From Brevibacillus_H ginsengisoli (GTDB lineage: Bacteria > Bacillota > Bacilli > Brevibacillales > Brevibacillaceae), in the NCBI RefSeq assembly GCF_050113715.1, contig NZ_JBNJQR010000005.1, positions 1 to 64,000 on the forward strand: a stretch of DNA of 64,000 nucleotides. Direction: 5' to 3'. Shown here piece by piece: positions 17,335-25,007 of the stretch. The stretch's first letter is position 1. Every line of letters begins with the position of its first letter. Made by a program: the position numbers and the translations under genes. A model generated the notes under the pieces. It made no database searches and was not told the DNA's origin. It worked only from the letters and a program-made list of their open reading frames with translations.

Positions 17335-17363
17335 AATACGGAAACCCCTTACAGTTAATTTCA
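17335..17363 (-). promoter_or_regulatory. Candidate autoregulated ECF promoter
   Basis: On the minus strand TGAAAT (17358-17363), 17 bases, CGTATT (17335-17340). This resembles the TGAAAC-N16-CGTA class of Bacillus ECF promoters. It would start transcription about 18 bases before the sigma gene. Confidence 0.45.
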
Positions 17364-17388
17364 GACAAATTGGTGAAAAAGGGGAGAG

Positions 17389-17549
17389 TTATCCACAGAA
17401 TTATCAACAAGTTGTTAACAAAAACATGTGTTCGCTGGATGGAGTTGGTGGAAAATAGCGAAAAAAAATAAAAACGCCTCAATCATTGATTTAATTATCC
17501 ACAAACTTATACACAGATTCCACAACTTCTGAGGATAAACTGTGGAAAA
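17389..17549. promoter_or_regulatory. DnaA-box cluster
   Basis: Perfect TTATCCACA at 17389-17397 and 17495-17503, TTATACACA at 17507-17515, and one-mismatch boxes at 17401-17409, 17530-17538 and 17541-17549 (the last two inverted). No dnaA or dnaN gene is near, so this is not oriC. It fills the intergenic gap between the sigma operon and the zinc-ribbon gene. Confidence 0.7.
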
Positions 17550-17556
17550 ATAAAAA

Positions 17557-17583
17557 AAGAGAAGGCATTACGCCTTCTCTTTC
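17557..17583. terminator. Symmetric terminator hairpin
   Basis: Perfect stem AAAGAGAAGGC / GCCTTCTCTTT with a 5-base loop, A-flanked on one side and T-rich on the other. On the minus strand it ends the microprotein transcript and insulates the DnaA-box region. Confidence 0.85.
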
Positions 17584-17591
17584 AGCTTTTA

Positions 17592-17678
17592 TTATCGTCC
17601 ACAGTGTGGGCAAGGTTCAATTTCTTTGGCTTTGCACTCTTCACAAAAAATAGGAAGGGGAGTTGGTTTGTTTGTCAT
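17592..17678 (-). CDS. 28-residue zinc-ribbon microprotein
   Basis: A tiny frame reading MTNKPTPLPIFCEEC and then KAKEIEPCPHCGR. Two CxxC knuckles (Cys12/15 and Cys23/26) separated by seven residues form a minimal zinc-ribbon pattern. The ATG is eight bases from AAAGGAG, and a perfect terminator follows nine bases after the stop. These flanking signals support a real gene despite its size. There is no other domain, so the partner is unknown. It could be a zinc-binding regulator or a ribbon subunit of a larger complex. Confidence 0.6.
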   Translation of the reverse strand: MTNKPTPLPIFCEECKAKEIEPCPHCGR

Positions 17679-17844
17679 CCATATGACTCCTTTCAAACGT
17701 TCCTTTATTTGTGTTTCGTCAACTCTCTTAACACTTGTACTGTATCATTATTTTAGCGAGAAAGAAAGTGTTTGTACTGTGTCCTTTTTTAAATCGCTTT
17801 CTATATGGTTTATTTTACTTCGAAGGCAATTGTGCATATAGGGC

Positions 17845-18354
17845 TTAAAATAATGTTGTAACTGCACCCGAACTTGGATTGACAATATAGTAGCCGTACG
17901 TGCTGGTGTAACTGTCTCCGGTTTGGAAATTGTTGACGACCTCTTTGTAAATATGAATCACATAATTGCCTTTTTCATCCTCGTGGTCGAATTCGATTTT
18001 GTAATCGGCCGAAATCTTATTCAAATATTTCTTTTTAACCAGATCAACAGCCTCCAACTTGGAATACATCTTCACAGTCGGTATTTTTCCGATGTAGATG
18101 GACGCGGTTTTGGAGTCATACAGCACGGATTTGCCCAAATTTTCCGCCACGAACCGGATCGGAACATAGACCGAGTTCTTATAAAGAATCGCTTGCTTGT
18201 CCGTATTCGGGGATTTCGGAACAGCGTCAAAATAATACGTGTAAGGCTTCGTAACCTCGACATTCGGGGTGCTTGATGTTGCGTAAGCAAATCCTGAGAA
18301 AAGAACCGACCCGACGATAATTCCCCCGATAAAAGATTTCAACTCCCATTTCAT
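17845..18354 (-). CDS. Secreted stalk-domain (copper amine oxidase N-like) protein
   Basis: A 169-residue exported protein. The N-terminal hydrophobic segment 'FIGGIIVGSVLFSGFAYA' is a signal peptide or anchor. Residues 40-95 carry the stalk-domain signature ('YVPIRFVAENLGKSVLYDSKTASIYI') common in Paenibacillaceae surface proteins. The C-terminus contains 'YGYYIVNPSSGAVT', reminiscent of PepSY-like folds. The name comes from an amine-oxidase domain; no enzymatic activity is implied. The ribosome site (GGAG ten bases before the ATG) is modest. Single-gene unit. Confidence 0.75.
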   Translation of the reverse strand: MKWELKSFIGGIIVGSVLFSGFAYATSSTPNVEVTKPYTYYFDAVPKSPNTDKQAILYKNSVYVPIRFVAENLGKSVLYDSKTASIYIGKIPTVKMYSKLEAVDLVKKKYLNKISADYKIEFDHEDEKGNYVIHIYKEVVNNFQTGDSYTSTYGYYIVNPSSGAVTTLF

Positions 18355-18514
18355 CTCGTAACGACTCCAATTCTATCATATTCAATAAATTCCATCTTAT
18401 ATTATGACAAAACTCCCTTTTATTCGCTATCGAGCGCAGGTAATAGGTGGAATTTACTAACATACGGTTGCAATTAAATCGCTCGTAGGTCTAAATAATT
18501 ACCGAGAAAAGGCA

Positions 18515-18547
18515 AATAAAAAACCTCCGTTTCATTCAACGGAGGTA
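18515..18547 (-). terminator. Terminator downstream of tRNA-Arg
   Basis: On the minus strand, stem CCTCCG / CGGAGG followed by TTTTTTATTT. Confidence 0.8.
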
Positions 18548-18581
18548 TAACGACAAAATTAGGTTCTATTCGATGTGTAAA

Positions 18582-18656
18582 TGGTACGCCCGAGAGGAAT
18601 CGAACCTCCGCACGCGGTTCCGGAGACCGCTGCTCTATCCACTGAGCTACGGGCGC
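18582..18656 (-). tRNA. tRNA-Arg (CCG)
   Basis: A minus-strand cloverleaf starting GCGCCCG with encoded CCA. The anticodon loop CTCCGGA gives CCG, reading CGG codons. A solitary tRNA with its own terminator. Confidence 0.95.
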
Positions 18657-18755
18657 ATGATCATAGACAGCAAAATTTATTATAAATCAATTTGCTTAAA
18701 AAGTAAAATGGTAATTCAAACATAATAAACTACCTACACAGAAGTAGGTAAGAGA

Positions 18756-18789
18756 AAGAGCCTGCAACGAATGACCCGCAGGCGTTTTT
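18756..18789. terminator. Terminator hairpin after the IclR gene
   Basis: Stem GCCTGC / GCAGGC with flanking T-rich tracts on both strands. A second small inverted repeat, TACCTAC / GTAGGTA (18731-18750), lies next to it and may contribute. Confidence 0.65.
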
Positions 18790-18816
18790 GAGTTATCTGA
18801 ATGTAAACAACACCTG

Positions 18817-19575
18817 CTAAGGTCGATAGCCTAAATCCGCGGACATGTTTTGCACGGTAGCTAAGATCTGTTGGAGGATAGTCTCTTGTTGCGGCTGGAT
18901 TCGATCGGAGGGGCCGATTACACTGATCGAGGCGACGACCTGCCCGCTGGCATCAAAGATTGGAGCGGCAATTCCAGTGACACCGACATTGCGACGGTTC
19001 GCACTGATTTCATAACCCTGACGGCGGATCTGGGCGAGGTGGGACTTTACCTCCTCGGGTGCGGTGTAGGAATAAGGTGTATAGGTTTTAAGTGTGCCTC
19101 TCATTACCTCGTCTTGATAGTTCTCCGTCTGATGGGCTAGTATCACCCGCGAAGCAGAGGTCGCGTAAGGCGGAAACCTACGGAAGATTTCTACGTTAAA
19201 CCGGATGGGATGTTGTGACTCGATTTTGGCGACGTAAATCGCATCTTTCTTGTCCAAAATGCAAAGGGCAACAAGCTCGCTGGTACGCGCGGCCAAATCT
19301 GACATGTATGTTTGGCCAAATTCGACGATATCGTGATTCTGGATCACTTTGTTTCCCAGCTCCAAGAGGGTGTAGCCAAGTGTGTATTGCTTGGTGTGCT
19401 CGTTTTTCCGGATGAAGCCCTCTTGTTCCAAGGTGGTTAGTATCTTATGTACTGCCCCTTTGGAAAGTTGGAGTTTTTTGCTTAATTCCGTAACGCCCAG
19501 TTCCTTTCGCGAGTCGTCGAGGAACACCTTTAACAGTCTGGCGCTGTTGCGGACGGATGAAAGAACATTGTCCAT
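18817..19575 (-). CDS. IclR-family transcriptional regulator
   Basis: A 252-residue regulator: N-terminal winged helix ('LGVTELSKKLQLSKGAVHKILTTLEQEGFI', residues 27-56) and a C-terminal effector domain with 'GYEISANRRNVGVTGIAAPIFD'. IclR proteins usually bind small carboxylates or aromatics and control an adjacent catabolic or transport operon. Here it is divergent from an ABC importer and peptidase cassette, with 217 bases between them, so it likely regulates that cassette. The ligand cannot be named from sequence. Confidence 0.92.
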   Translation of the reverse strand: MDNVLSSVRNSARLLKVFLDDSRKELGVTELSKKLQLSKGAVHKILTTLEQEGFIRKNEHTKQYTLGYTLLELGNKVIQNHDIVEFGQTYMSDLAARTSELVALCILDKKDAIYVAKIESQHPIRFNVEIFRRFPPYATSASRVILAHQTENYQDEVMRGTLKTYTPYSYTAPEEVKSHLAQIRRQGYEISANRRNVGVTGIAAPIFDASGQVVASISVIGPSDRIQPQQETILQQILATVQNMSADLGYRP

Positions 19576-19680
19576 TTGCTGAAACCCCTTTAGATAAAAT
19601 GAATTCAGGGAAAATAATCATTAGTCTACCACAAAAGTAGAAATCGGTAATGGGTTGATCCAGTTTATCAGAAAATAATT

Positions 19681-19754
19681 TTGACTTAGTTGAATTTTCT
19701 GTCATAACATGGTAGGATATGCCTATCGTTCTCTTATTAGAAACTACGTTCTCT
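19681..19754 (+). promoter_or_regulatory. Promoter and candidate IclR operator of the ABC/peptidase operon
   Basis: TTGACT (19681-19686), 18 bases, TAACAT (19705-19710). Just downstream are two direct copies of CGTTCTCT (19727-19734 and 19747-19754), exactly 20 bases apart. The first is part of the dyad GTTCT-N6-AGAAAC (19728-19744). Placement after the -10 would allow repression. Confidence 0.5.
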
Positions 19755-19792
19755 ATTCGTGAACAACAATTAGATTGGGGGATCTATTTACG

Positions 19793-20902
19793 ATGAAAAA
19801 GAAAGCGCTATCAGTATTGTCTGTTCTTTCGCTTGCAGGGATGTTGCTTGCAGGATGCGGTAACTCACCTGCATCACAACCGGCTGGTAAGTCAGCAGAA
19901 ACTGCCGCAGGAAGTCAATCGCAGTTGGAGGATTCACTTGTGATCGCCGGTAACGGGGCGACAGTTGAAAAATTAATGAAGGATCAGATTTTCAAAAAAT
20001 TTAATGAGAAGTATCCCAATGTAAAGTTGAGTTATGTATCCGGTGTATCTACCGAAATTGTGGCGAAGGTAAAAGCGCAGAAAGCTGCGCCGCAAATCGA
20101 CTTGACGGTTATAGAGGGGGGCGAGCAAGAAAAGGGCCGCGTGGAAGGTCTTTGGGAGCCGCTCACCGAGAAAGATGTAGCGAATATGAGTAGTGTGTTG
20201 AAAGAACTGGCGGTTAAGGATAACAGCGGGGTAGCGGTAAACTTTACGCCGATGGGGATTTCCTACAATACCGAACTGGTGAAGGAGAAGAATTTGCCAG
20301 TGCCGACTTCATGGAATGATCTTGCGAAGCCAGAAGTAAAAGGAAACATTACGATGACTGACGTGGCAAGCAACTTTGGGCGTTCCACATTGATCATGCT
20401 GGCTTATGCCAATAGCGGTTCCGAGAAGAACATTGACCCTGGTTTTGAAAAAATGAAAACAATTGCCGGTTACATGCCGACCTTTGCCAAGAGTGCGGCA
20501 CAGCTTCAGCAAAATCTGCAAAACAAGAGTGCGGCCTATACCACCTGGACAATGGCCCGCAGTCTGACTCAAAAGGAAGCGGGATTGCCACTGGAGTTTG
20601 TTTTCCCTCAAGAGGGAGGCAACCTCGTACCGAATGTCGCGACGCTTGTGAAAGGTGCCAAGCATCCTGTCGCAGCCAAGGAATTCATCAACTTCCTGCT
20701 AAGCGATGAAGTGCAAACCTTGTATGCGACCAAGTTGTTCTACAACCCGGCCAAGGAAGTTGATCTTCCGAGCGACCTGAAGAAGAAACTTGATTTTGAC
20801 CGCAAAAAGGTCGTGATCTTCGATTATGAAGTAGTAGGCAGCAAAACGGCTGAATGGCTGGATCGCTACAACAAGGAAATCGCTCCAAACGTAGGAAAGT
20901 AG
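19793..20902 (+). CDS. ABC transporter substrate-binding lipoprotein (family 1, PotD/FutA-like)
   Basis: A 369-residue lipoprotein with signal peptide and lipobox 'LAGC', then a periplasmic-binding fold ('DSLVIAGNGATVEKLMKD' and 'WNDLAKPEVKGNITMTD'). It resembles binding proteins for polyamines, iron or thiamine-type small molecules. The substrate is not determined, but the clustered peptidase suggests an amino-acid conjugate or peptide-like compound. The ATG at 19793 follows GGGGGAT; an upstream TTG (19775) is in frame without a ribosome site. First gene of a five-gene operon. Confidence 0.88.
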   Translation: MKKKALSVLSVLSLAGMLLAGCGNSPASQPAGKSAETAAGSQSQLEDSLVIAGNGATVEKLMKDQIFKKFNEKYPNVKLSYVSGVSTEIVAKVKAQKAAPQIDLTVIEGGEQEKGRVEGLWEPLTEKDVANMSSVLKELAVKDNSGVAVNFTPMGISYNTELVKEKNLPVPTSWNDLAKPEVKGNITMTDVASNFGRSTLIMLAYANSGSEKNIDPGFEKMKTIAGYMPTFAKSAAQLQQNLQNKSAAYTTWTMARSLTQKEAGLPLEFVFPQEGGNLVPNVATLVKGAKHPVAAKEFINFLLSDEVQTLYATKLFYNPAKEVDLPSDLKKKLDFDRKKVVIFDYEVVGSKTAEWLDRYNKEIAPNVGK

Positions 20903-22006
20903 GTGCAAACGTTGACAAAGAAAATCGATGTTGAACTCGTAAACATCCAGAAGCGATTTCAAAACAACATCGTCGTAAATGATTTCAACCTGCAAATCGA
21001 GCAAGGAGAGTTTATCTCCTTTCTGGGTCCTTCTGGTTGCGGGAAAACGACTACGCTGAACATGATTGCCGGGTTTTTAGAACCGGATGAAGGGGATCTC
21101 TTCATTAAAGGACAACGGATGAACGGCGTGCCGCCCTATAAACGGGAGCTTGGGATGGTATTCCAGACTTATTCACTCTTTCCTCACATGACGGTGGCAG
21201 AAAATATAGCCTACGGTCTGAAGTTGCGCAAGGTAGGGAAAACGGAAATGCATGAGCGGGTCAAGCGAGTTCTGGAACTCGTAAAATTGCCGCATGTGGC
21301 AGACCGTTATCCGAAACAGCTTTCTGGAGGCCAGCGTCAACGGATTGCGATTGCTCGGGCACTGGTGATTGAGCCCTCCTTACTGCTGTTGGACGAGCCT
21401 CTTAGCAACCTGGACGCAAAGCTACGGGAGGAACTGCGCGACGAATTAAAGCGTCTTCATCAGGAGATCGGTGTCACCACCATCTTCGTCACCCACGATC
21501 AGGAAGAAGCACTCTCGTTATCCGATCGGATTGTCGTACTGAATCACGGGTTTGTTGAGCAGATTGGTTCACCATTGGATATATACAACCGCCCGGCCTC
21601 AGAGTTTGTCCATACATTCATCGGAAAAACCAATCGGATGACCGGACACGTCGTATCACAGGATGGAAACCTGCTTACGATCAAAACGGATTCCGGGCTT
21701 GTAATGCGTGCTCTAACGGAGCAACAATCGTTTGCTACGAATCAGGCGGTTACGGTGTTTGTCCGACCAGAAAAAATCAAGCTTCAGACCCTTGCAGGTA
21801 ATAATGCAGATTACAATATCACGACAGGAACATTGTCCATGACAACCTTCCTTGGTGCTTTTACGGAATGCGAGGTTAACGTTGCCAATGGACAACCGCT
21901 TCATGTAAAGATGCTGGATAAGCTTGCGGGACTTACCGCAGGACAGCATGTCGTGTGTGAGTGGGACGTTGCGGACGTGTTGGTCATGCCGTTGGAGAGG
22001 GGGTAG
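20903..22006 (+). CDS. ABC transporter ATP-binding protein (PotA-like)
   Basis: A 367-residue ATPase of the polyamine/iron/opine importer class: Walker A 'GPSGCGKTT', Q-loop 'VFQTYSLFPHMTV', signature 'LSGGQRQR', Walker B 'LLLLDEP', switch His in 'FVTHDQEE', and a C-terminal TOBE domain ('GHVVSQDGNLLTIKT' onward). The start is either GTG 20903, immediately after the upstream stop, or TTG 20912, which is better spaced from AGGTG. It couples ATP hydrolysis to the two permeases downstream. Confidence 0.93.
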   Translation: MQTLTKKIDVELVNIQKRFQNNIVVNDFNLQIEQGEFISFLGPSGCGKTTTLNMIAGFLEPDEGDLFIKGQRMNGVPPYKRELGMVFQTYSLFPHMTVAENIAYGLKLRKVGKTEMHERVKRVLELVKLPHVADRYPKQLSGGQRQRIAIARALVIEPSLLLLDEPLSNLDAKLREELRDELKRLHQEIGVTTIFVTHDQEEALSLSDRIVVLNHGFVEQIGSPLDIYNRPASEFVHTFIGKTNRMTGHVVSQDGNLLTIKTDSGLVMRALTEQQSFATNQAVTVFVRPEKIKLQTLAGNNADYNITTGTLSMTTFLGAFTECEVNVANGQPLHVKMLDKLAGLTAGQHVVCEWDVADVLVMPLERG

Positions 22007-22009
22007 CAT

Positions 22010-22852
22010 ATGAACAAGCGTCTCGCTATTCTTTTGTTGCTTGCCCCTGGTTTGGCAGTACTGATCGGCGTGTTTTTGATTCCGATGCTTATGATGTTCC
22101 TGCTTAGCATTCAAAATGACCAACAACATTTCAGCCTGCAAAACTATCTGTTGTTTGTACAGGACAAGTTTTATCTGGATATTTTGTGGCGTACGATCAA
22201 GGTTAGCCTTTGGACGGTATTGTGCACACTGGTGCTTGGTTATCCGGTCGCTATGTACATGGCACAGGTGACAGGACGTATGCGCGGGATCGTCACAATG
22301 CTCATCCTTGCGCCCCACCTGATTAGTGTTGTGATTCGTAACTTCGGCTGGGTGGTCATTCTGGGAGAAAAGGGCTGGATTAACGAGCTGCTTTTGAAGC
22401 TGGGTGTGATCAGCTCGCCATTGAAACTGTTGTACAACGAGCTTGGTGTCGTAATCGGTCTTACAGATGCCTTTATTGCCTATATGGTACTGTCGATTGC
22501 CACCAGCTTGTATGCGGTTGATCCGTCTTTGGGCAAGGCCGCTTCGATTCTGGGTGCTTCTAGGCTACGTGCCTTTTGCACTGTAACTTTGCCACTCAGT
22601 CTACCAGGGGTAATCGCTGGTACGACGTTGGTATTTAGCCTGTCAATGAGTGCTTTTGTCACACCAGCACTGATGGGGGGAACCTCTGTCAAAAGTATGC
22701 CGGTCATCGCTTATGAACAAATCATGTCTACACTTAATTGGCCGTTGGGCGCGGCGTTGGCGTTCCTTTTGCTGGGCAGCACGATTCTTCTTGTAACGCT
22801 GTTTACGAGACTGGTTGAGACGAAGCGATATCGGGAGGTGTTTACATCATGA
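22010..22852 (+). CDS. ABC transporter permease (PotB-like)
   Basis: A 280-residue inner-membrane permease with six predicted helices. The cytoplasmic coupling motif is 'LGASRLRAFCTVTLPLSLPGV', the EAA-loop consensus of binding-protein-dependent importers. It starts four bases after the ATPase and overlaps the second permease by four bases. Together the two permeases form the channel. Confidence 0.92.
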   Translation: MNKRLAILLLLAPGLAVLIGVFLIPMLMMFLLSIQNDQQHFSLQNYLLFVQDKFYLDILWRTIKVSLWTVLCTLVLGYPVAMYMAQVTGRMRGIVTMLILAPHLISVVIRNFGWVVILGEKGWINELLLKLGVISSPLKLLYNELGVVIGLTDAFIAYMVLSIATSLYAVDPSLGKAASILGASRLRAFCTVTLPLSLPGVIAGTTLVFSLSMSAFVTPALMGGTSVKSMPVIAYEQIMSTLNWPLGAALAFLLLGSTILLVTLFTRLVETKRYREVFTS

Positions 22853-23649
22853 AAAAATGGAATGGAACAGCTATCGTTACTTTTCTGGTGCTGCTCCTCG
22901 TAAACGCACCGTTTCTCGTGATTATTCCCAGCTCATTTACTGAAGCGGGCTATCTTGCGTTTCCGCCAGAGGGCTTTTCCTGGCAGTGGTATTCAATGAT
23001 TCTCGATCGACCGGAGTTCGTGGAGTCTTTTTGGTTCAGCCTTCAGCTGGCAGTCATCTCCGCTGTGCTGGCAACGGTGATCGGAACGCTTGCGGCGTTT
23101 GCCATTTCGAAATATAAGTTTCGTGGAAGTCGCTTCATCAACAGTCTTTTGTTATCTCCTCTTACGGTTCCTTCACTCATTATCGGGATTGCGGCGCTAT
23201 TGTTTTTCACTCGCGTTGGATTGGCTGGAACGTTTACGGGCCTTCTGCTTGCCCATGTTCTTATCTCCATTCCATACGTTGTAAGGCTAGTGCTCACTGG
23301 GCTAACCAGTTTTGACTTTACCTTGGAGAAAGCAGGCTATATGCTAGGCGCAAGTCCGCTGCGTGTATTCTGGGATGTAACCTTGCCGCTATTGCGTCCG
23401 GCGATCATCTCGGGAATGATTTTTTCGTTTCTGACTTCGTTTGACAACGTGACCATTTCTCTTTTCCTAGTCGCACCGGATACGACAACCTTGCCATTGG
23501 CGATTTTCAGTTATATGCAGGAGACTTTGGACCCTTTGGTAGCGTCCATTTCGTCGGTCGTCATCCTGTTGAGCCTTCTGTTCATCCTGCTCCTAGAAAA
23601 GATGTACGGACTGGACCGCATGTTTGGGCTTAACTCACAATCACACTAA
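22849..23649 (+). CDS. ABC transporter permease (PotC-like)
   Basis: A 266-residue permease, six helices, with the EAA loop 'LGASPLRVFWDVTLPLLRPAI'. The ATG overlaps the end of the first permease, and its own stop overlaps the start of the peptidase gene. Packing and family match indicate one transport complex. Confidence 0.92.
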   Translation: MKKWNGTAIVTFLVLLLVNAPFLVIIPSSFTEAGYLAFPPEGFSWQWYSMILDRPEFVESFWFSLQLAVISAVLATVIGTLAAFAISKYKFRGSRFINSLLLSPLTVPSLIIGIAALLFFTRVGLAGTFTGLLLAHVLISIPYVVRLVLTGLTSFDFTLEKAGYMLGASPLRVFWDVTLPLLRPAIISGMIFSFLTSFDNVTISLFLVAPDTTTLPLAIFSYMQETLDPLVASISSVVILLSLLFILLLEKMYGLDRMFGLNSQSH

Positions 23650-24806
23650 TGGAGTTGTACGGATTCATGTCGATACTATCTTATATTGAAGAGCAGAAGC
23701 CAGAGTTTCTCCGGTTGCTTGAGGAGAGCGTCAATATCGACTCGCCATCCGGTAGCAGAGAGCAGGCAGCCGTCATGGCTGATTGGTACACCCGGCAGTT
23801 CGAGCGTTTAACGATGGGAGGCAAGGTAGAACGCATTTTTAATACGGTTTATGGCGACCAATTGCGCTGTATCGTTGGAAATGGGAAGAAACGGGTACTG
23901 CTCCTTGGTCACTACGACACAGTCTGGCCGATCGGTGAAACAGATATCCGTCCTTTTACCATAAAGGATGACAAGGCGTTTGGCCCAGGAAGTTATGATA
24001 TGAAAGCAGCGCTGTTGCAAGCGATGTTTGCCATACGGGGGCTGCAGGAATTGGGACGCTTCCCGGCGGATAAACAGGTTGTGCTGTTCATCAACAGCGA
24101 CGAAGAGATTGGCAGTCCCACCTCGCGGGAGTTGATTGAACGCGAAGCGCGTGCTTCAGATGTTGCATTTGTTCTCGAGCCGCCGATGGCACCTAACGGA
24201 GCACTCAAAACGTGGAGAAAGGGAAGCGGCTGGTTCAAGGTGCAAGTTCAGGGAATATCTGCCCATGCCGGAGTGGATCATCAAAACGGGGTGTCGGCCA
24301 TTGAAGAGCTGGCCCATCATGTTCAATATTTGCACAGCCTGACTAATTATGAGTCGGGTACTACTGTCAATGTAGGGATGATAAAAGGGGGAATTGGCGC
24401 CAATGTAGTCGCTGATTACGCGGAAGCCGATGTGGATGTCCGTGTAATGACCGCAGCTGAAGCCAAGCGTATCGAAGAACTGATACTCCAATTGAAGCCG
24501 GTGAGGAAGGGAACGCGTCTCACCGTGACGGGAGGCATCCGTCGTCCACCGATGGAGCGAAGCAGCGGAACCGCCGAGTTGTTTGCTCTAGCTAGACGGA
24601 TTGGTGAAGAGGAGTTGGGTCTTCACTTGGAGGAATCCGGGACAGGTGGTGTCAGCGACGGCAACTTTACCGCAGCTTGCGGTGTTCCTACGCTTGACGG
24701 TCTGGGAATTGTCGGGGATTACGCCCATTCTCCAGATGAATACGTCAACCTACGGGAAATTTCTCGGCGGACGGTCCTGCTGGCACGGTTAATTGAAGAG
24801 TGTTGA
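23649..24806 (+). CDS. M20-family metallopeptidase (carboxypeptidase G2/ArgE-like)
   Basis: A 385-residue cytoplasmic zinc hydrolase. Metal ligands and base are visible: His in 'LLGHYDTV', bridging Asp in 'GPGSYDMKAA', catalytic Glu in 'NSDEEIGS', Glu in 'LEPP', and the C-terminal His in 'DYAHSPDE'. The dimerisation domain ('GISAHAGVDHQNGVSAIEELA') is intact. M20 enzymes remove C-terminal glutamate or deacylate N-acyl amino acids. Placement after an importer suggests it cleaves the imported compound. The start may be ATG 23649 (overlapping the permease stop) or ATG 23667. A terminator follows. Confidence 0.88.
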   Translation: MELYGFMSILSYIEEQKPEFLRLLEESVNIDSPSGSREQAAVMADWYTRQFERLTMGGKVERIFNTVYGDQLRCIVGNGKKRVLLLGHYDTVWPIGETDIRPFTIKDDKAFGPGSYDMKAALLQAMFAIRGLQELGRFPADKQVVLFINSDEEIGSPTSRELIEREARASDVAFVLEPPMAPNGALKTWRKGSGWFKVQVQGISAHAGVDHQNGVSAIEELAHHVQYLHSLTNYESGTTVNVGMIKGGIGANVVADYAEADVDVRVMTAAEAKRIEELILQLKPVRKGTRLTVTGGIRRPPMERSSGTAELFALARRIGEEELGLHLEESGTGGVSDGNFTAACGVPTLDGLGIVGDYAHSPDEYVNLREISRRTVLLARLIEEC

Positions 24807-24839
24807 TTGAAGATTACATCGATAGTGACTCGATTGGAA

Positions 24840-24871
24840 AAGCCTGCGCATGTTTAACTGCGGCAGGCTTC
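24840..24871 (+). terminator. Terminator after the peptidase gene
   Basis: Stem AAGCCTGC / GCAGGCTT with a 15-base loop. The T run is weak. Confidence 0.6.
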
Positions 24872-24912
24872 TAGTATTTGTAAAGAGAGATTCATGATAA
24901 ACCAACACTGGC

Positions 24913-24947
24913 TTAACAATATCCCTAAATAATGTTAACAATTGAAC
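24913..24947 (+). promoter_or_regulatory. TTAACA repeats, possible PhoP box
   Basis: TTAACA at 24913-24918 and 24935-24940, 22 bases apart, followed by TTGAAC (24942-24947). Bacillus PhoP binds TT(A/C/T)ACA repeats at about 11-base spacing, so this is compatible but incomplete. It precedes a PhoX-type phosphatase gene. Confidence 0.35.
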
Positions 24948-25007
24948 GGTAGAATCTGAATTGTTTGATAGTTCTGTTGTTTACTAGATTAATGGGGGGA
25001 AACTCAC

